Positions 10,122-18,706 of a stretch of 64,000 nt of DNA are shown here, piece by piece. The number at the start of each line of letters is the position of its first letter. Position 1 is the first letter of the stretch. A program made the translations under genes and the position numbers. The notes below the pieces were generated by a model. That model ran no database searches. It saw only the letters and a program-made list of their open reading frames with translations, and was not told where the DNA came from. This DNA is from Arachnia propionica (lineage in GTDB: Bacteria; Actinomycetota; Actinomycetes; Propionibacteriales; Propionibacteriaceae), in contig NZ_RQYT01000009.1 of NCBI RefSeq assembly GCF_003932785.1, forward strand, positions 1 to 64,000. The letters run 5' to 3'.

Positions 10122-11573
10122 TCAGCTGTTGCCGCCGGTCAGCTTGTCGCGCAGCGCCTGCAGGGCCTCGTCGGAGGCCAAGGAGCCCTCAGTCGGCTCG
10201 ACGGAGGTGGAAGCGTAGCCGGTGCCGGCCTCCGTCGCAGCCTGACGCTCGGCCTCGGCGGCCTCGGCCACCTGACGCTTGTGGGCCTCCCAGCGCGCCT
10301 GCGCCTCGGCGTACTGCTGCTCCCAAGCGGCCTGCTGCTCCTCGTAGCCGGGCTTCCACTCGTTGGTCTCCGGATCGAAGCCCTCGGGGTAGATGTAGTT
10401 GCCCTGCTCGTCGTAGCTGTCAGCCATGCCGTAGAGGGAGGCGTCGAACTCGTCGGCGGCGACGTCCAGACCCTCGTTCGCCTGCTTGAGCGACAGGGAG
10501 ACGCGGCGACGCTCGAGGTCGATGTCGATGACCTTGACCATGACGTCGTCGCCGACGGAGACCACCTGCTCGGGGATCTCGACGTGACGCTCGGCAAGCT
10601 CGGAGACGTGGACCAGACCCTCGATGCCGTCGCCCACCCGGACGAACGCACCGAACGGCACCAGCTTGGTGACCTTGCCGGGCACGATCTGACCGATCTG
10701 GTGCAGCCGCGCGAAGGTCTGCCACGGATCCTCCTGGGTCGCCTTCAGCGACAGGGACACGCGCTCGCGATCCATGTCGACCTCGAGGACCTCGACGGTG
10801 ACCGGGGTGCCGACCTCGACGACCTCGTTCGGGTGGTCGATGTGCTTCCAGGACAGCTCGGAGACGTGGACCAGGCCGTCGACACCGCCGAGATCGACGA
10901 AGGCGCCGAAGTTGACGATGGAGGAGACGACACCCTTGCGGATCTGGCCCTTCTGCAGCTGGTTGAGGAAGGTCTGGCGGACCTCGGACTGGGTCTGCTC
11001 AAGCCAGGCGCGGCGGGACAGGACCACGTTGTTGCGGTTCTTGTCCAGCTCGATGATCTTCGCCTCGAGCTCCATCCCGACGTAGGGCTGGAGGTCACGA
11101 ACGCGACGCATCTCGACGAGGGATGCGGGCAGGAAGCCACGCAGACCGATGTCGACGATGAGGCCACCCTTGACGACCTCGATGACGGAGCCGGAGACCA
11201 CGCCGTCCTCTTCCTTGATCTTCTCGATCGTGCCCCAGGCGCGCTCGTACTGGGCGCGCTTCTTGGACAGGATGAGGCGACCCTCCTTGTCCTCCTTCTG
11301 CTGGACCAGGGCCTCGATCTCGTCGCCGACCTGGACCACGTCGAACGGATCGACGTCGTGCTTGATGGAGAGTTCCTTGGAGGGGATGACGCCTTCGGTC
11401 TTGTAACCGATGTCGAGCAGGACCTCGTCCCGATCGACCTTGACGACGGTACCGGAGACGATGTCGCCGTCATTGAAGTACTTGATGGTGGCGTCAACGG
11501 CGGCCAGGAAGGCTTCCGGAGTGCCGAAATCGTCGACCACGACGGTCGAAGCCTCAGTGGAGGAGGAGGACAT
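10122..11573 (-). CDS. rpsA: 30S ribosomal protein S1
   Basis: RNA-binding ribosomal protein that helps mRNA docking. It has 483 residues, the actinobacterial length. Four S1 (OB-fold) repeats can be read: near 35-105, 122-190, 207-275 and 292-362, each ending in a V(S/L)LS(L/R)-type strand; repeats 3 and 4 carry FGAFV and HVSELS/HVSELA. The last 110 residues are acidic, Gln- and Ala-rich and lack the extra repeats of the longer proteobacterial protein. The gene has a long leader and its own terminator, so it is a single transcription unit. Confidence 0.97.
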   Translation of the reverse strand: MSSSSTEASTVVVDDFGTPEAFLAAVDATIKYFNDGDIVSGTVVKVDRDEVLLDIGYKTEGVIPSKELSIKHDVDPFDVVQVGDEIEALVQQKEDKEGRLILSKKRAQYERAWGTIEKIKEEDGVVSGSVIEVVKGGLIVDIGLRGFLPASLVEMRRVRDLQPYVGMELEAKIIELDKNRNNVVLSRRAWLEQTQSEVRQTFLNQLQKGQIRKGVVSSIVNFGAFVDLGGVDGLVHVSELSWKHIDHPNEVVEVGTPVTVEVLEVDMDRERVSLSLKATQEDPWQTFARLHQIGQIVPGKVTKLVPFGAFVRVGDGIEGLVHVSELAERHVEIPEQVVSVGDDVMVKVIDIDLERRRVSLSLKQANEGLDVAADEFDASLYGMADSYDEQGNYIYPEGFDPETNEWKPGYEEQQAAWEQQYAEAQARWEAHKRQVAEAAEAERQAATEAGTGYASTSVEPTEGSLASDEALQALRDKLTGGNS

Positions 11574-11685
11574 GTAGTAGGGCTTTCACAATGGAACGTG
11601 GGACCCTGCGCCCTGTCCGATCCCGCGGGGCTCGGACGCGCCAGCCCTCCTCGGTCCAAGGGCAGGCAGGCCACAGTTGCCAACC

Positions 11686-11715
11686 ACCCTATATTCCGCA
11701 CCCGCGGGCGGTCAA
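11686..11715 (-). promoter_or_regulatory. Predicted rpsA promoter
   Basis: TTGACC and TAGGGT are separated by 18 bases on the minus strand. This leaves an untranslated leader of roughly 100 bases before rpsA, room for autoregulation as known for S1 in other bacteria, though no specific structure was identified. Confidence 0.5.
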
Positions 11716-11750
11716 ACATCGTCCAAACGTTCACCAAGAGCAAGCGAGGT

Positions 11751-11778
11751 TTGTCCACCGGGCGTCTACTACTACCCT
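11751..11778 (+). promoter_or_regulatory. Predicted sortase promoter (leaderless)
   Basis: TTGTCC and TACCCT are 16 bases apart. The TACCCT ends 7 bases before the GTG at 11786, and there is no Shine-Dalgarno sequence in between, so transcription and translation probably start together. Confidence 0.45.
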
Positions 11779-11785
11779 AGGTCGC

Positions 11786-12502
11786 GTGAATCTCGCCGAA
11801 GCCCTCAAGAACCGCAAGGTCCAGATCGGAGTGGCGCTCGTCGCGGTGGCGCTGGCCGTCGCGCTCGCCCTCCTGTTCATCTTCCAGAACAACTCGTCCT
11901 CAACCTCCCCCGCCCCGTCGGCCAGCGCCAGCCCGACGGCCAGCGACGGAGCCTCCCCGGACTCGACCACCCCGGATGCCCCCGCGGAGTCGTCCCCCGC
12001 CGCCACCGAGTGCTCGCCGCTGGATGAGCTCGGGTTCATTCCGGTCCGCTACACCATCGAACGGCTGGGGGTGGAGGCCGACGTCCTGTCCCTCGGTCTC
12101 GACGAGGACAACTTCATCGCCGCACCGCCGAAGAACCAGCCCCAGTCCGCCTCGTGGTGGAACGGTGGCCCCGCCCCCGGCTCCGCCCTGGGCCAGGTCG
12201 TGATGTCGATCCACACCTACCAGAACGGTGGCGCCGTCGGGAACCAGCTCTACGCCGACGGGAAGAGCGCGCTGCAGCCCGGCGACGTCCTCAAGCTCTG
12301 GGACGCGGCAGGCCGCATGGGCTGCTACGAGTACGTCGCCGACGAGAAGATCATGGTCTCCGATTTCGACCCCGACTCGGATGTCCTGGTCCGCCTCGAG
12401 GGTGATCCCAGCCTGGCCATCGTCATCTGCTGGGACCACAACAAGGACACCGATGAGTGGGACTCCCGCATCTTCTTCCGCTTCAAGCCGGTGACCGCCT
12501 GA
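11786..12502 (+). CDS. Sortase family protein, membrane anchored
   Basis: Transpeptidase-type protein of 238 residues. An N-terminal membrane anchor (about 12-36) is followed by a Ser/Pro/Ala linker (37-75) and a sortase domain. Candidate catalytic residues are His143 in SIHTYQNGG, Cys215 in VICWDHN and Arg228 or Arg232 in DSRIFFRF. The organisation is that of the class E/F sortases of Actinobacteria. An open frame extends upstream to 11591, but those residues are low-complexity and lie over the rpsA promoter, so GTG 11786 is preferred. No sortase substrate with LPxTG is visible in the window. It converges with polA. Confidence 0.82.
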   Translation: MNLAEALKNRKVQIGVALVAVALAVALALLFIFQNNSSSTSPAPSASASPTASDGASPDSTTPDAPAESSPAATECSPLDELGFIPVRYTIERLGVEADVLSLGLDEDNFIAAPPKNQPQSASWWNGGPAPGSALGQVVMSIHTYQNGGAVGNQLYADGKSALQPGDVLKLWDAAGRMGCYEYVADEKIMVSDFDPDSDVLVRLEGDPSLAIVICWDHNKDTDEWDSRIFFRFKPVTA

Positions 12503-12529
12503 CGCAGGGCGATCCGGGCCACGCCGCCC

Positions 12530-15202
12530 TCAGTGGGCGGCGGTGAACCAGGAGTCCCCCACCCCGACGGACACCGCCAAGGGCACCGCCAGATCCATGG
12601 CGGTGCCCATTTCATTGCGCACCAGATCCTCCACGGCATCGCGTTCCCCGGGGGCGATCTCCAGGACGAGCTCGTCGTGGACCTGCAGCAGCATCCGGCT
12701 CCTGAGATCCGCGGTGGCGAGAGCACGCTCCACCCCCAGCATCGCGAGCTTGATGATGTCGGCCGCGGATCCCTGGATCGGGGAGTTGAGTGCGGCCCGC
12801 TCCGCCATCTCACGGCGTTGCCGGTTCGTGGAGTCCAGGTCGGGCAGGAGACGACGACGTCCCAGCAGGGTCTCGGTGTAGCCGACCCGGCTGGCCTGGG
12901 CGACGACATCGGCGAGGTAGCGCTTCACACCACCCACTCGGGAGAAGTAGTCGTCCATGAGGGTCTTCGCCTCCGCCGTGGAGATACCCAGCTGGGCGGA
13001 CAGGCCGTAGGCGGACAGGCCGTAGGCCAGCCCGTAGTTCATGGCCTTGATCCGGGCGCGCATCTCCGGGGTGACGGCCCCCGGCTCGACCCGGAACACC
13101 GTCGCCGCCATCTCGGCGTGGAAGTCCCGGCCCGAGGCGAAGGCCGCGATGAGGTCCTCGTCCCCGCTGCAATGCGCCATGAGCCGCATCTCGATCTGCG
13201 AGTAGTCGGCGCTCATGAGGGACTCGAAACCCTGGCCCGGGACGAAGGCCGTCCGGATCCTGCGGCCGAGTTCGGTCCGGATCGGGATGTTCTGCAGGTT
13301 CGGATCCAGGGAGGACAGCCGTCCCGTGGCCGCGATGGTCTGGGCGTAGGTGGTGTGGATGCGCCCGTCGTCGCCGATCGCACTGAGCAGGGTGTCGACG
13401 GTCTGACGCAGCTTGATCCGGTCCCGGTGGGCCAGCAGCGCGGCCAGGAACGGGTGCTCGGTCCTGGCGTACAGCGACTCCAGCGCCTCCGCGTCGGTGG
13501 TCCATCCCGTCTTGGTCCGCTTGGTCCTCGGCATGTCCAGCTCCTCGAACAGCACCGTCTGGAGCTGCTTCGGGGAGCCGAGGTTCACCTCGTGACCGAT
13601 GGCGTCGAACGCGGCCTGCTGTGCCGCCGAGACCGCGTCGTCGAACTCCCGACGCAGCCCCGTCAGCACCTCCTCGTCGACGGCGATGCCGTGCCGCTCG
13701 CAGCGCGCCAGGCTCACCTGGAGGGGAAGCTCCAGGGTGCGCATCAGCTCACCCGCCGGCTGCGTGTCCAGCTCCGGCCCCAGCTCCGCCGCCAGTTCGA
13801 GGATGGCCCTGGCGCGGAGCATGGCCTCCCGCGCGACGGCACCGTCGTCCTCGTCGAAGAGGGACTGCTGCGGCTGAGCGGCCTCGGCGACCAGTTCCCG
13901 CCCCAGGTGGCGTTGCACCAGGTCCGCCAGCTCCTGGCCCCTGACATCGGGGCGCAGGAGATAGGCCGCGAGAGCGACGTCCATGGTCACCCCGGCCAGC
14001 TCCCAGCCCCGCGCCCGCAGGGCCAGCAGCGGCCCCTTGCCGTCATGGACGATCTTCTGGCGCTGCTCGTCGGCGAGCCACGCGGCGAGGGCCTGCTCGT
14101 CGTCGGGGCTCAGCCCGGCGCAGTCCACCCACGCCGCGGCCGACTCCCCCGCGGCCAGGGCGAGACCCTGGAGATCCCCGGTCCCCGACCCCCACGACCC
14201 CACGAAGGCGATCGCCGTGGCGGCATCGGTGTGCTCGTCGAGCCAGGCCCGGACCTCCCCGGGACCGAGTTCGCTCCCCTCCATCGAGAAGGCCGGTTGC
14301 CCGGAGCTCTCCCCGTCCGCGCCGGCCGCACCGCCGTACAGCTCGGCCAGCCGATCCCTCAGCTTGCGGAACTCGAGGGCGGCGAACAGCTGCGTGATGG
14401 CCTCCCGGTCCCAGTCCTGCCGGGCCATCGCGTCGAGCCCCACCGGCAGTTCGAGGTCCCGCACCAGGTGGTTGAGCCTCCGGTTGCGCCGGACGTCCTC
14501 GAGGTGGGTCCGCAGCGACTCCCCCGCCTTGCCGGGCACCTGCTCGGCGCGGGCCAGGATGTTGTCCAGCCCGTCGTAGGTGGTGATCCACTTCGCGGCG
14601 GTCTTCGGCCCCACCCCCGGCACCCCGGGCAGGTTGTCGCTCGTCTCACCGACCAGGGCCGCGAGTTCCGGGTACCGCTGCGGCGGCACCCCGTACTTCT
14701 CCTCGACGGCGGCGGGGGTCATCCTCATCAGGTCGCTGACCCCCTTGCGCGGGTACAGCACGGTCACGGCATCGGTCACGAGCTGCAGCGCGTCGCGATC
14801 CCCCGACGAGATGAGGACCTGGTAGCCCTCCCCCCCGGCCCGGGTGGCGAGGGTCGCGATGATGTCGTCGGCCTCGTAGCCGGGCAACTCCACGTGGACG
14901 ATGCGCAGCCCGTCGAGCACCTCCTTGATGAGCTCCACCTGCCCGCGGAACTCGACCGGGGAGGCGCTCCGGGTGGCCTTGTACTCCGGGTAGGACTCGT
15001 TGCGGAACGACTCCCTGCCGACGTCGAAGGCGACCGCCACGTGGGTGGGTTGCTCGGCGGTGAGCAGGCCGATGAGCATCGAGACGAACCCGTGGACCGC
15101 GTTCGTGTGCTGCCCCGTCGAGGTGGTGAAGTTCTCCGGGGGCAGCCCGAAGAACGCCCGATAGGCCATGGAATGTCCGTCGATGAGCAGCAGTCGGTTC
15201 AC
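12530..15202 (-). CDS. polA: DNA polymerase I
   Basis: Repair and Okazaki-fragment polymerase of 890 residues. It has the N-terminal 5'-3' exonuclease domain (LLLIDGHSMAYRAFF at the start, SGDRDALQLVTD, VPGVGPKTAAKW), a central degenerate 3'-5' exonuclease-like region without the catalytic DxE set, and the polymerase domain with motif A DYSQIEMRL, motif B KAMNYGLAYGLSAYGLS and motif C VHDELVLEI. The frame opens further upstream to 15250, but GTG 15202 matches the family N-terminus. A TAGATT box 7 bases before it and no Shine-Dalgarno suggest a leaderless mRNA. It is divergent from the thioesterase gene. Confidence 0.96.
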   Translation of the reverse strand: MNRLLLIDGHSMAYRAFFGLPPENFTTSTGQHTNAVHGFVSMLIGLLTAEQPTHVAVAFDVGRESFRNESYPEYKATRSASPVEFRGQVELIKEVLDGLRIVHVELPGYEADDIIATLATRAGGEGYQVLISSGDRDALQLVTDAVTVLYPRKGVSDLMRMTPAAVEEKYGVPPQRYPELAALVGETSDNLPGVPGVGPKTAAKWITTYDGLDNILARAEQVPGKAGESLRTHLEDVRRNRRLNHLVRDLELPVGLDAMARQDWDREAITQLFAALEFRKLRDRLAELYGGAAGADGESSGQPAFSMEGSELGPGEVRAWLDEHTDAATAIAFVGSWGSGTGDLQGLALAAGESAAAWVDCAGLSPDDEQALAAWLADEQRQKIVHDGKGPLLALRARGWELAGVTMDVALAAYLLRPDVRGQELADLVQRHLGRELVAEAAQPQQSLFDEDDGAVAREAMLRARAILELAAELGPELDTQPAGELMRTLELPLQVSLARCERHGIAVDEEVLTGLRREFDDAVSAAQQAAFDAIGHEVNLGSPKQLQTVLFEELDMPRTKRTKTGWTTDAEALESLYARTEHPFLAALLAHRDRIKLRQTVDTLLSAIGDDGRIHTTYAQTIAATGRLSSLDPNLQNIPIRTELGRRIRTAFVPGQGFESLMSADYSQIEMRLMAHCSGDEDLIAAFASGRDFHAEMAATVFRVEPGAVTPEMRARIKAMNYGLAYGLSAYGLSAQLGISTAEAKTLMDDYFSRVGGVKRYLADVVAQASRVGYTETLLGRRRLLPDLDSTNRQRREMAERAALNSPIQGSAADIIKLAMLGVERALATADLRSRMLLQVHDELVLEIAPGERDAVEDLVRNEMGTAMDLAVPLAVSVGVGDSWFTAAH

Positions 15203-15209
15203 AGGCCCC

Positions 15210-15215
15210 AATCTA
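15210..15215 (-). promoter_or_regulatory. Predicted polA -10 box (leaderless)
   Basis: TAGATT ends 7 bases upstream of the GTG start of polA. No good -35 box is visible. The divergent thioesterase gene may use an overlapping TACTGT at 15214-15219 on the other strand. Confidence 0.35.
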
Positions 15216-15234
15216 CTGTGCGAGACTGACCGCC

Positions 15235-15651
15235 ATGACGATCCCGACACCCGCGGCTGAGTTGCACGAGCGGCTGGACCTCCAGGTCTTGGAGGCCGAT
15301 GCGCACCGCGTGGTGGGCGTGATGCCGGTCGAGGGGAATCGGCAACCGGCCGGGCTTCTCCACGGCGGAGCGACGGCGGCCATGGTCGAGGGCCTCGCCT
15401 CGATCGGCGCCTGGTGCGCCGCCCAGCCGGACCGGCAACCCGTCGGGGTGGACCTCAACGTGACCCATCTCGCCGCCGTCCGCTCCGGTACGGTGACGGG
15501 GGTCGCGACCGCGGTGCGGATCGGCACCGGTTCGGCGGTCTACACCGTGGTGGTCACCGACGAGCACGACCACACCGTCGCGCTCGGCCGGATGACCCTC
15601 AGGCTGCTGCCCCGACGGGACGGGCTCAGCCCTTCTTCTTGTGCGAGATGA
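15235..15651 (+). CDS. Hotdog-fold thioesterase (PaaI/YbdB-like)
   Basis: Predicted acyl-CoA thioesterase of 138 residues. The hotdog signature is visible: GLLHGGATAAMVEGLASIGAW at about 40-60 with the HGG turn, then VGVDLNVTHLAAVRSGTVTG. The substrate is unknown. The last 26 coding bases overlap the convergent pdtaR gene, so the final residues (RRDGLSPSSCAR) are probably not functionally important. Confidence 0.85.
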   Translation: MTIPTPAAELHERLDLQVLEADAHRVVGVMPVEGNRQPAGLLHGGATAAMVEGLASIGAWCAAQPDRQPVGVDLNVTHLAAVRSGTVTGVATAVRIGTGSAVYTVVVTDEHDHTVALGRMTLRLLPRRDGLSPSSCAR

Positions 15652-16213
15652 CGCCCTCCGCGACCTCACGCATCGACTTGCGCAGGTCCATGGCCGTCTT
15701 CTGGATCCACCGGAAGGCCTCCGGCTCGGAGAGCCCCAGCCCTTCCTGCAGCATGCCCTTGGCCTGGTCGATGATCTTGCGGGACTCGAACCGGTCCTCC
15801 AGGTTGGCCAGTTCCTCCTCGATCGCCTTGATCTCGGCGAACCGCCCCATGGCGATCTCGATGGCGGGCACCACGTCGGACGCGTCGAACGGCTTGACGA
15901 CGTAGGCCATCGCCCCGGCGTCGCGGGCACGCTCCACGAGGTCCCGTTGACTGAAGGCCGTCAACATCACGATGGGCGCGATGCGCTCCTCCGCGATGGT
16001 CTCGGCCGCGGTGATGCCGTCGAGTTTGGGCATCTTCACGTCCATGATGATGAGATCGGGTTCGAGCTCACGCGCCAGCTTCACAGCCTCCTCGCCGTCC
16101 GCTGCCTGTCCGATCACCTCGAATCCCTCGTCGGTGAGGAGCTCGACCAGGTCGAGGCGAATCAGCGCCTCGTCCTCTGCGACGAGCACCTTGGTCGGCC
16201 GGGTCTGGCCCAT
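15626..16213 (-). CDS. pdtaR: ANTAR-domain response regulator (PdtaR type)
   Basis: Two-component output protein of 195 residues. A receiver domain spans about 7-125, with acidic pocket Glu13-Asp14, phosphoacceptor Asp58 in LIIMDVKMP and a conserved Lys in VVKPFD. A C-terminal ANTAR domain (about 130-187) carries IIDQAKGMLQEGLGLSEPEAFRW. ANTAR domains bind paired hairpins in RNA and relieve termination. The ATG at 16213 is chosen over the TTG at 16219 because GGAG lies 7 bases before the ATG. The cognate PdtaS histidine kinase is not in this window. Confidence 0.93.
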   Translation of the reverse strand: MGQTRPTKVLVAEDEALIRLDLVELLTDEGFEVIGQAADGEEAVKLARELEPDLIIMDVKMPKLDGITAAETIAEERIAPIVMLTAFSQRDLVERARDAGAMAYVVKPFDASDVVPAIEIAMGRFAEIKAIEEELANLEDRFESRKIIDQAKGMLQEGLGLSEPEAFRWIQKTAMDLRKSMREVAEGVISHKKKG

Positions 16214-16383
16214 GTCCAAGCTCCAATCTCCGCTCCGGGTACCATCAGGTCACGATGGGGAATCTTCGGGAGAATCCTAGCGCGCGTGACGAGGCCAGAC
16301 CCCGACGCGCCGACGCATACCCCCCTTTCGGCCAAAGGTTTGGGTGCACCGGCACCTCGTCCTGTGGCACAATGAGCCCCGTT

Positions 16384-16466
16384 GCCCGGCTGGCGGAATG
16401 GTAGACGCGGTTGACTCAAAATCAACTGACCACACGGTCGTAGGGGTTCAAGTCCCCTGCCGGGTA
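16384..16466 (+). tRNA. tRNA-Leu (anticodon CAA)
   Basis: A full cloverleaf of 83 bases with a long variable arm (class II). The acceptor GCCCGGC pairs with GCCGGGT, giving one G-U at the end. The anticodon stem TTGA/TCAA holds the loop CTCAAAA with anticodon CAA, reading UUG. The T arm is GGGG-TTCAAGT-CCCC. CCA is not encoded. Confidence 0.96.
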
Positions 16467-16503
16467 CGAGGGGGGGTCCATGGCGCCTCCCATTGGTGGC
16501 ACT

Positions 16504-17364
16504 ATGTCAACCATGCGATTTCTCTCCATCCAGTCCTCGGTGAGCTATGGCCATGTGGGCAACTCCGCCGCGGTGTTCCCCCTGCAACGCATCGGCGTCG
16601 AGGTCATGCCGGTGTACACGGTCTGTTTCTCGAACCACACCGGCTACGGCGCCTGGCGTGGTCCGATGCTGCGCGGGAGCGACATCCGCGACATCGTCAC
16701 GGGAATCGAGGAGCGCGGCGGCCTGGCCGGTGTCGACGCCGTGCTGTCCGGCTACCAGGGCGGCAACGACATCGGCGACGCCATCCTGGACGCCGTCGCC
16801 GCCGTGAAGCGTCACAGCCCCGACGCGATCTACGCCTGCGACCCGGTGCTCGGCAACGCGCGTTCGGGCTGTTTCGTCGCCCCGGAGGTGCAGAACCTCA
16901 TCCGCGACCGGGTCGTGGGTCGGGCCGACCTCATCACGCCGAACCAGTTCGAGCTGGGCTTCGTCACCGACACCACCCCCCGGGACCTCGACTCCACCCT
17001 CGACGCGGTGGACAAGGCGTTCAGCATCGGCCCATCCACGGTGCTCGTCACCTCCGTCGAACTCCCCGAGAACGGTGAGGAGAGGCTCTCGATGATCGCG
17101 GCCCGCGCCGACGAGGCCTGGCTCATCACCACACCTCGACTGCCCATGAAGTACAACGGCTCCGGCGACGTCACCGCGGCCCTGTTCACTGCGCACCTGC
17201 TCGGTACGGGTTCGCTGTCCGAGGCCCTGGAGCGGACGACCTCGAGCGTGTTCGGGATGCTGGAACGGACTCTGGCGGCGGGAACCCGGGAGTTGCAGCT
17301 CATCGCTGCTCAGGACTCCTTCGCGGCCCCTGCATTGCAGTTCAGGGCGGAACGGATCCGCTGA
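16504..17364 (+). CDS. pdxY: Pyridoxal kinase
   Basis: Salvage enzyme phosphorylating pyridoxal (and related vitamers) to PLP, of the ribokinase-like fold. The 286 residues contain the N-terminal SIQSSVSYGHVGNSAAVFPLQ, the substrate loop SNHTGYG, DPVLGN, LITPNQFEL, and the catalytic anion-hole motif NGSGD. In-frame starts exist at 16480, 16504 and 16513; 16504 is preferred for the GGTGG 6 bases upstream, but this is not certain. It follows the tRNA by 37 bases and converges with the MFS gene, overlapping it by 23 bases. Confidence 0.92.
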   Translation: MSTMRFLSIQSSVSYGHVGNSAAVFPLQRIGVEVMPVYTVCFSNHTGYGAWRGPMLRGSDIRDIVTGIEERGGLAGVDAVLSGYQGGNDIGDAILDAVAAVKRHSPDAIYACDPVLGNARSGCFVAPEVQNLIRDRVVGRADLITPNQFELGFVTDTTPRDLDSTLDAVDKAFSIGPSTVLVTSVELPENGEERLSMIAARADEAWLITTPRLPMKYNGSGDVTAALFTAHLLGTGSLSEALERTTSSVFGMLERTLAAGTRELQLIAAQDSFAAPALQFRAERIR

Positions 17365-18706
17365 AGGCCTCCCGTCCCCGCCAGAAGGGACCGGTGGCGA
17401 CGGGAAGGACCCCGACCAGGCACAGGGCGACCCCGATGGCCATGGTCGGGGCGATCCCCAGCCAGCCCGCCAGCGTGCCACCCAGGAAGGCCGCGAGCGG
17501 CACGACCCCCCACACCACGAAACGCACACTCGCGTTGGTACGTCCCAGCAGACCCGCGGGGGTGATGCGCTGGCGGTAACTCACCTGGGCGATGTTGTAC
17601 TGCAGCATGAAGACGCTGCCCAGGACGCTGTGGACGGCCATGATCGCCAGAGCGGCCCGCCCACCGACCACGGCCGCCAGCGGTTGCAGCACGAGCAGCA
17701 GCGCCGCCCCCGTCACGCCGATGACGATCATCCGGCCCTCGCCGATGCGCCGTGACATCCGTCTGCTGGCGATCGCCCCGACGAGACCGCCGACCCCGCC
17801 CAGGCCGAACAGCAGGCCCATGACCTCGGGCCCGAAACCGAGATGCCGGAGGATGAGGACCGCCAACGGCGTCCCCACCATCGTCTGGCCGAGGTTGAAC
17901 AGGCACGACGTGGCCACGATCCGCCGGAGCCGATCGTCCCCGAAGACCCACGCCAGTCCCTCCCGGATGGCGGCCCCAACCGGCGGACGATGCCCCTTGG
18001 GCGTGGGACGCTCGCCGTCCCTGGTGCGCAGCAGGGCCACGAATGAGCCACAGATCCCGGTGACGGTCGCCAGGAGCGCCAGCGGAGCCGCCAGGAGCGC
18101 GACGAGCCAGCCAGCGACGGCCGGCCCCACGATCCGTGACAGCTGCTGGCTGGCCTCAAGCCTGGCGTTCGCCTCAGGGATCCGCAGGGGACCCACGAGG
18201 GCGGGCACGTAGCTCTGGTAGGAGACGTCGAAGAACACCGAGCCGACGCCCAGCAGGAACGAGATGACGTAGAGGTGGGGCAGTTCGAGCCGGCCGAGGA
18301 AGAACAGGACGGGGACGAGGACCAGCAGCAGCGCGCTGACACCGTCGGCGGCGAGCATGACGCGACGCTTGCGCAGCCCGTCGATCCAGGCCCCGGCGGG
18401 CAGGCCGATGAGCAGGAACGCGAGGACGGACGTCGCCCGCAGGTAGCCCACCTCGGCCTCGGTGGCCCCCAGGGTCAGGATCGCCAGGGTGGACATCGCC
18501 ACAGGGGTGATCTGGGAACCGAACTGGTTCAGCGCCTGCCCGCCCCAGAACGTCAGGAAGTTGCGGTCCCGCCACAGACTGGGGGACGCGACCGACGGGG
18601 GAGGCCCCGCAGGACCTCCCCCGTCGCCGTGTTCAGGATCAGAGATCGATCTCGCCCTTGACCTTGACCTTGTGGACCCGCAGGTTGTTGGTCTTGCCGG
18701 GAACAC
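17342..18706 (-). CDS. MFS transporter (start uncertain)
   Basis: Major facilitator of the MFS_3/DHA3-like type with about 12 membrane segments; substrate unknown. The conserved part begins at SLWRDRNFLTFWGGQALNQFGSQ and includes the loop GLRKRRVMLAADG between helices 2 and 3. The given GTG at 18706 lies within pyk and adds about 43 residues of Arg/Pro/Gly-rich sequence that look unlike an MFS N-terminus. No ATG, GTG or TTG lies between it and the conserved region. A CTG at 18577 is one alternative. The pyk terminator hairpin falls inside this stretch. It is downstream of pyk on the same strand. Confidence 0.8.
   Translation of the reverse strand: MFPARPTTCGSTRSRSRARSISDPEHGDGGGPAGPPPSVASPSLWRDRNFLTFWGGQALNQFGSQITPVAMSTLAILTLGATEAEVGYLRATSVLAFLLIGLPAGAWIDGLRKRRVMLAADGVSALLLVLVPVLFFLGRLELPHLYVISFLLGVGSVFFDVSYQSYVPALVGPLRIPEANARLEASQQLSRIVGPAVAGWLVALLAAPLALLATVTGICGSFVALLRTRDGERPTPKGHRPPVGAAIREGLAWVFGDDRLRRIVATSCLFNLGQTMVGTPLAVLILRHLGFGPEVMGLLFGLGGVGGLVGAIASRRMSRRIGEGRMIVIGVTGAALLLVLQPLAAVVGGRAALAIMAVHSVLGSVFMLQYNIAQVSYRQRITPAGLLGRTNASVRFVVWGVVPLAAFLGGTLAGWLGIAPTMAIGVALCLVGVLPVATGPFWRGREAFSGSVPP
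18594..18625 (-). terminator. pyk terminator
   Basis: GACGGGGGAGG pairs with CCTCCCCCGTC over 11 bases around a 10-base loop, 13 bases past the pyk stop. If the MFS gene really starts at 18706 the hairpin would lie in its coding region. Confidence 0.65.

Noticed and set aside
10281-11780. 499-codon open frame opposite rpsA
   Set aside because: It mirrors rpsA codons, is Leu/Asp/Val-rich in a repetitive manner and shows no family features; it crosses the rpsA promoter.
12506-12530. AGGGCG/CGCCCT stem between sortase and polA as terminator
   Set aside because: Only 6 pairs with a 13-base loop overlapping the polA stop; too weak to call.
12533-15229. 898-codon open frame on the plus strand opposite polA
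   Set aside because: It is an antisense shadow of polA caused by high GC; its translation is Arg/Gly/Pro/His-rich low-complexity sequence with no motifs.
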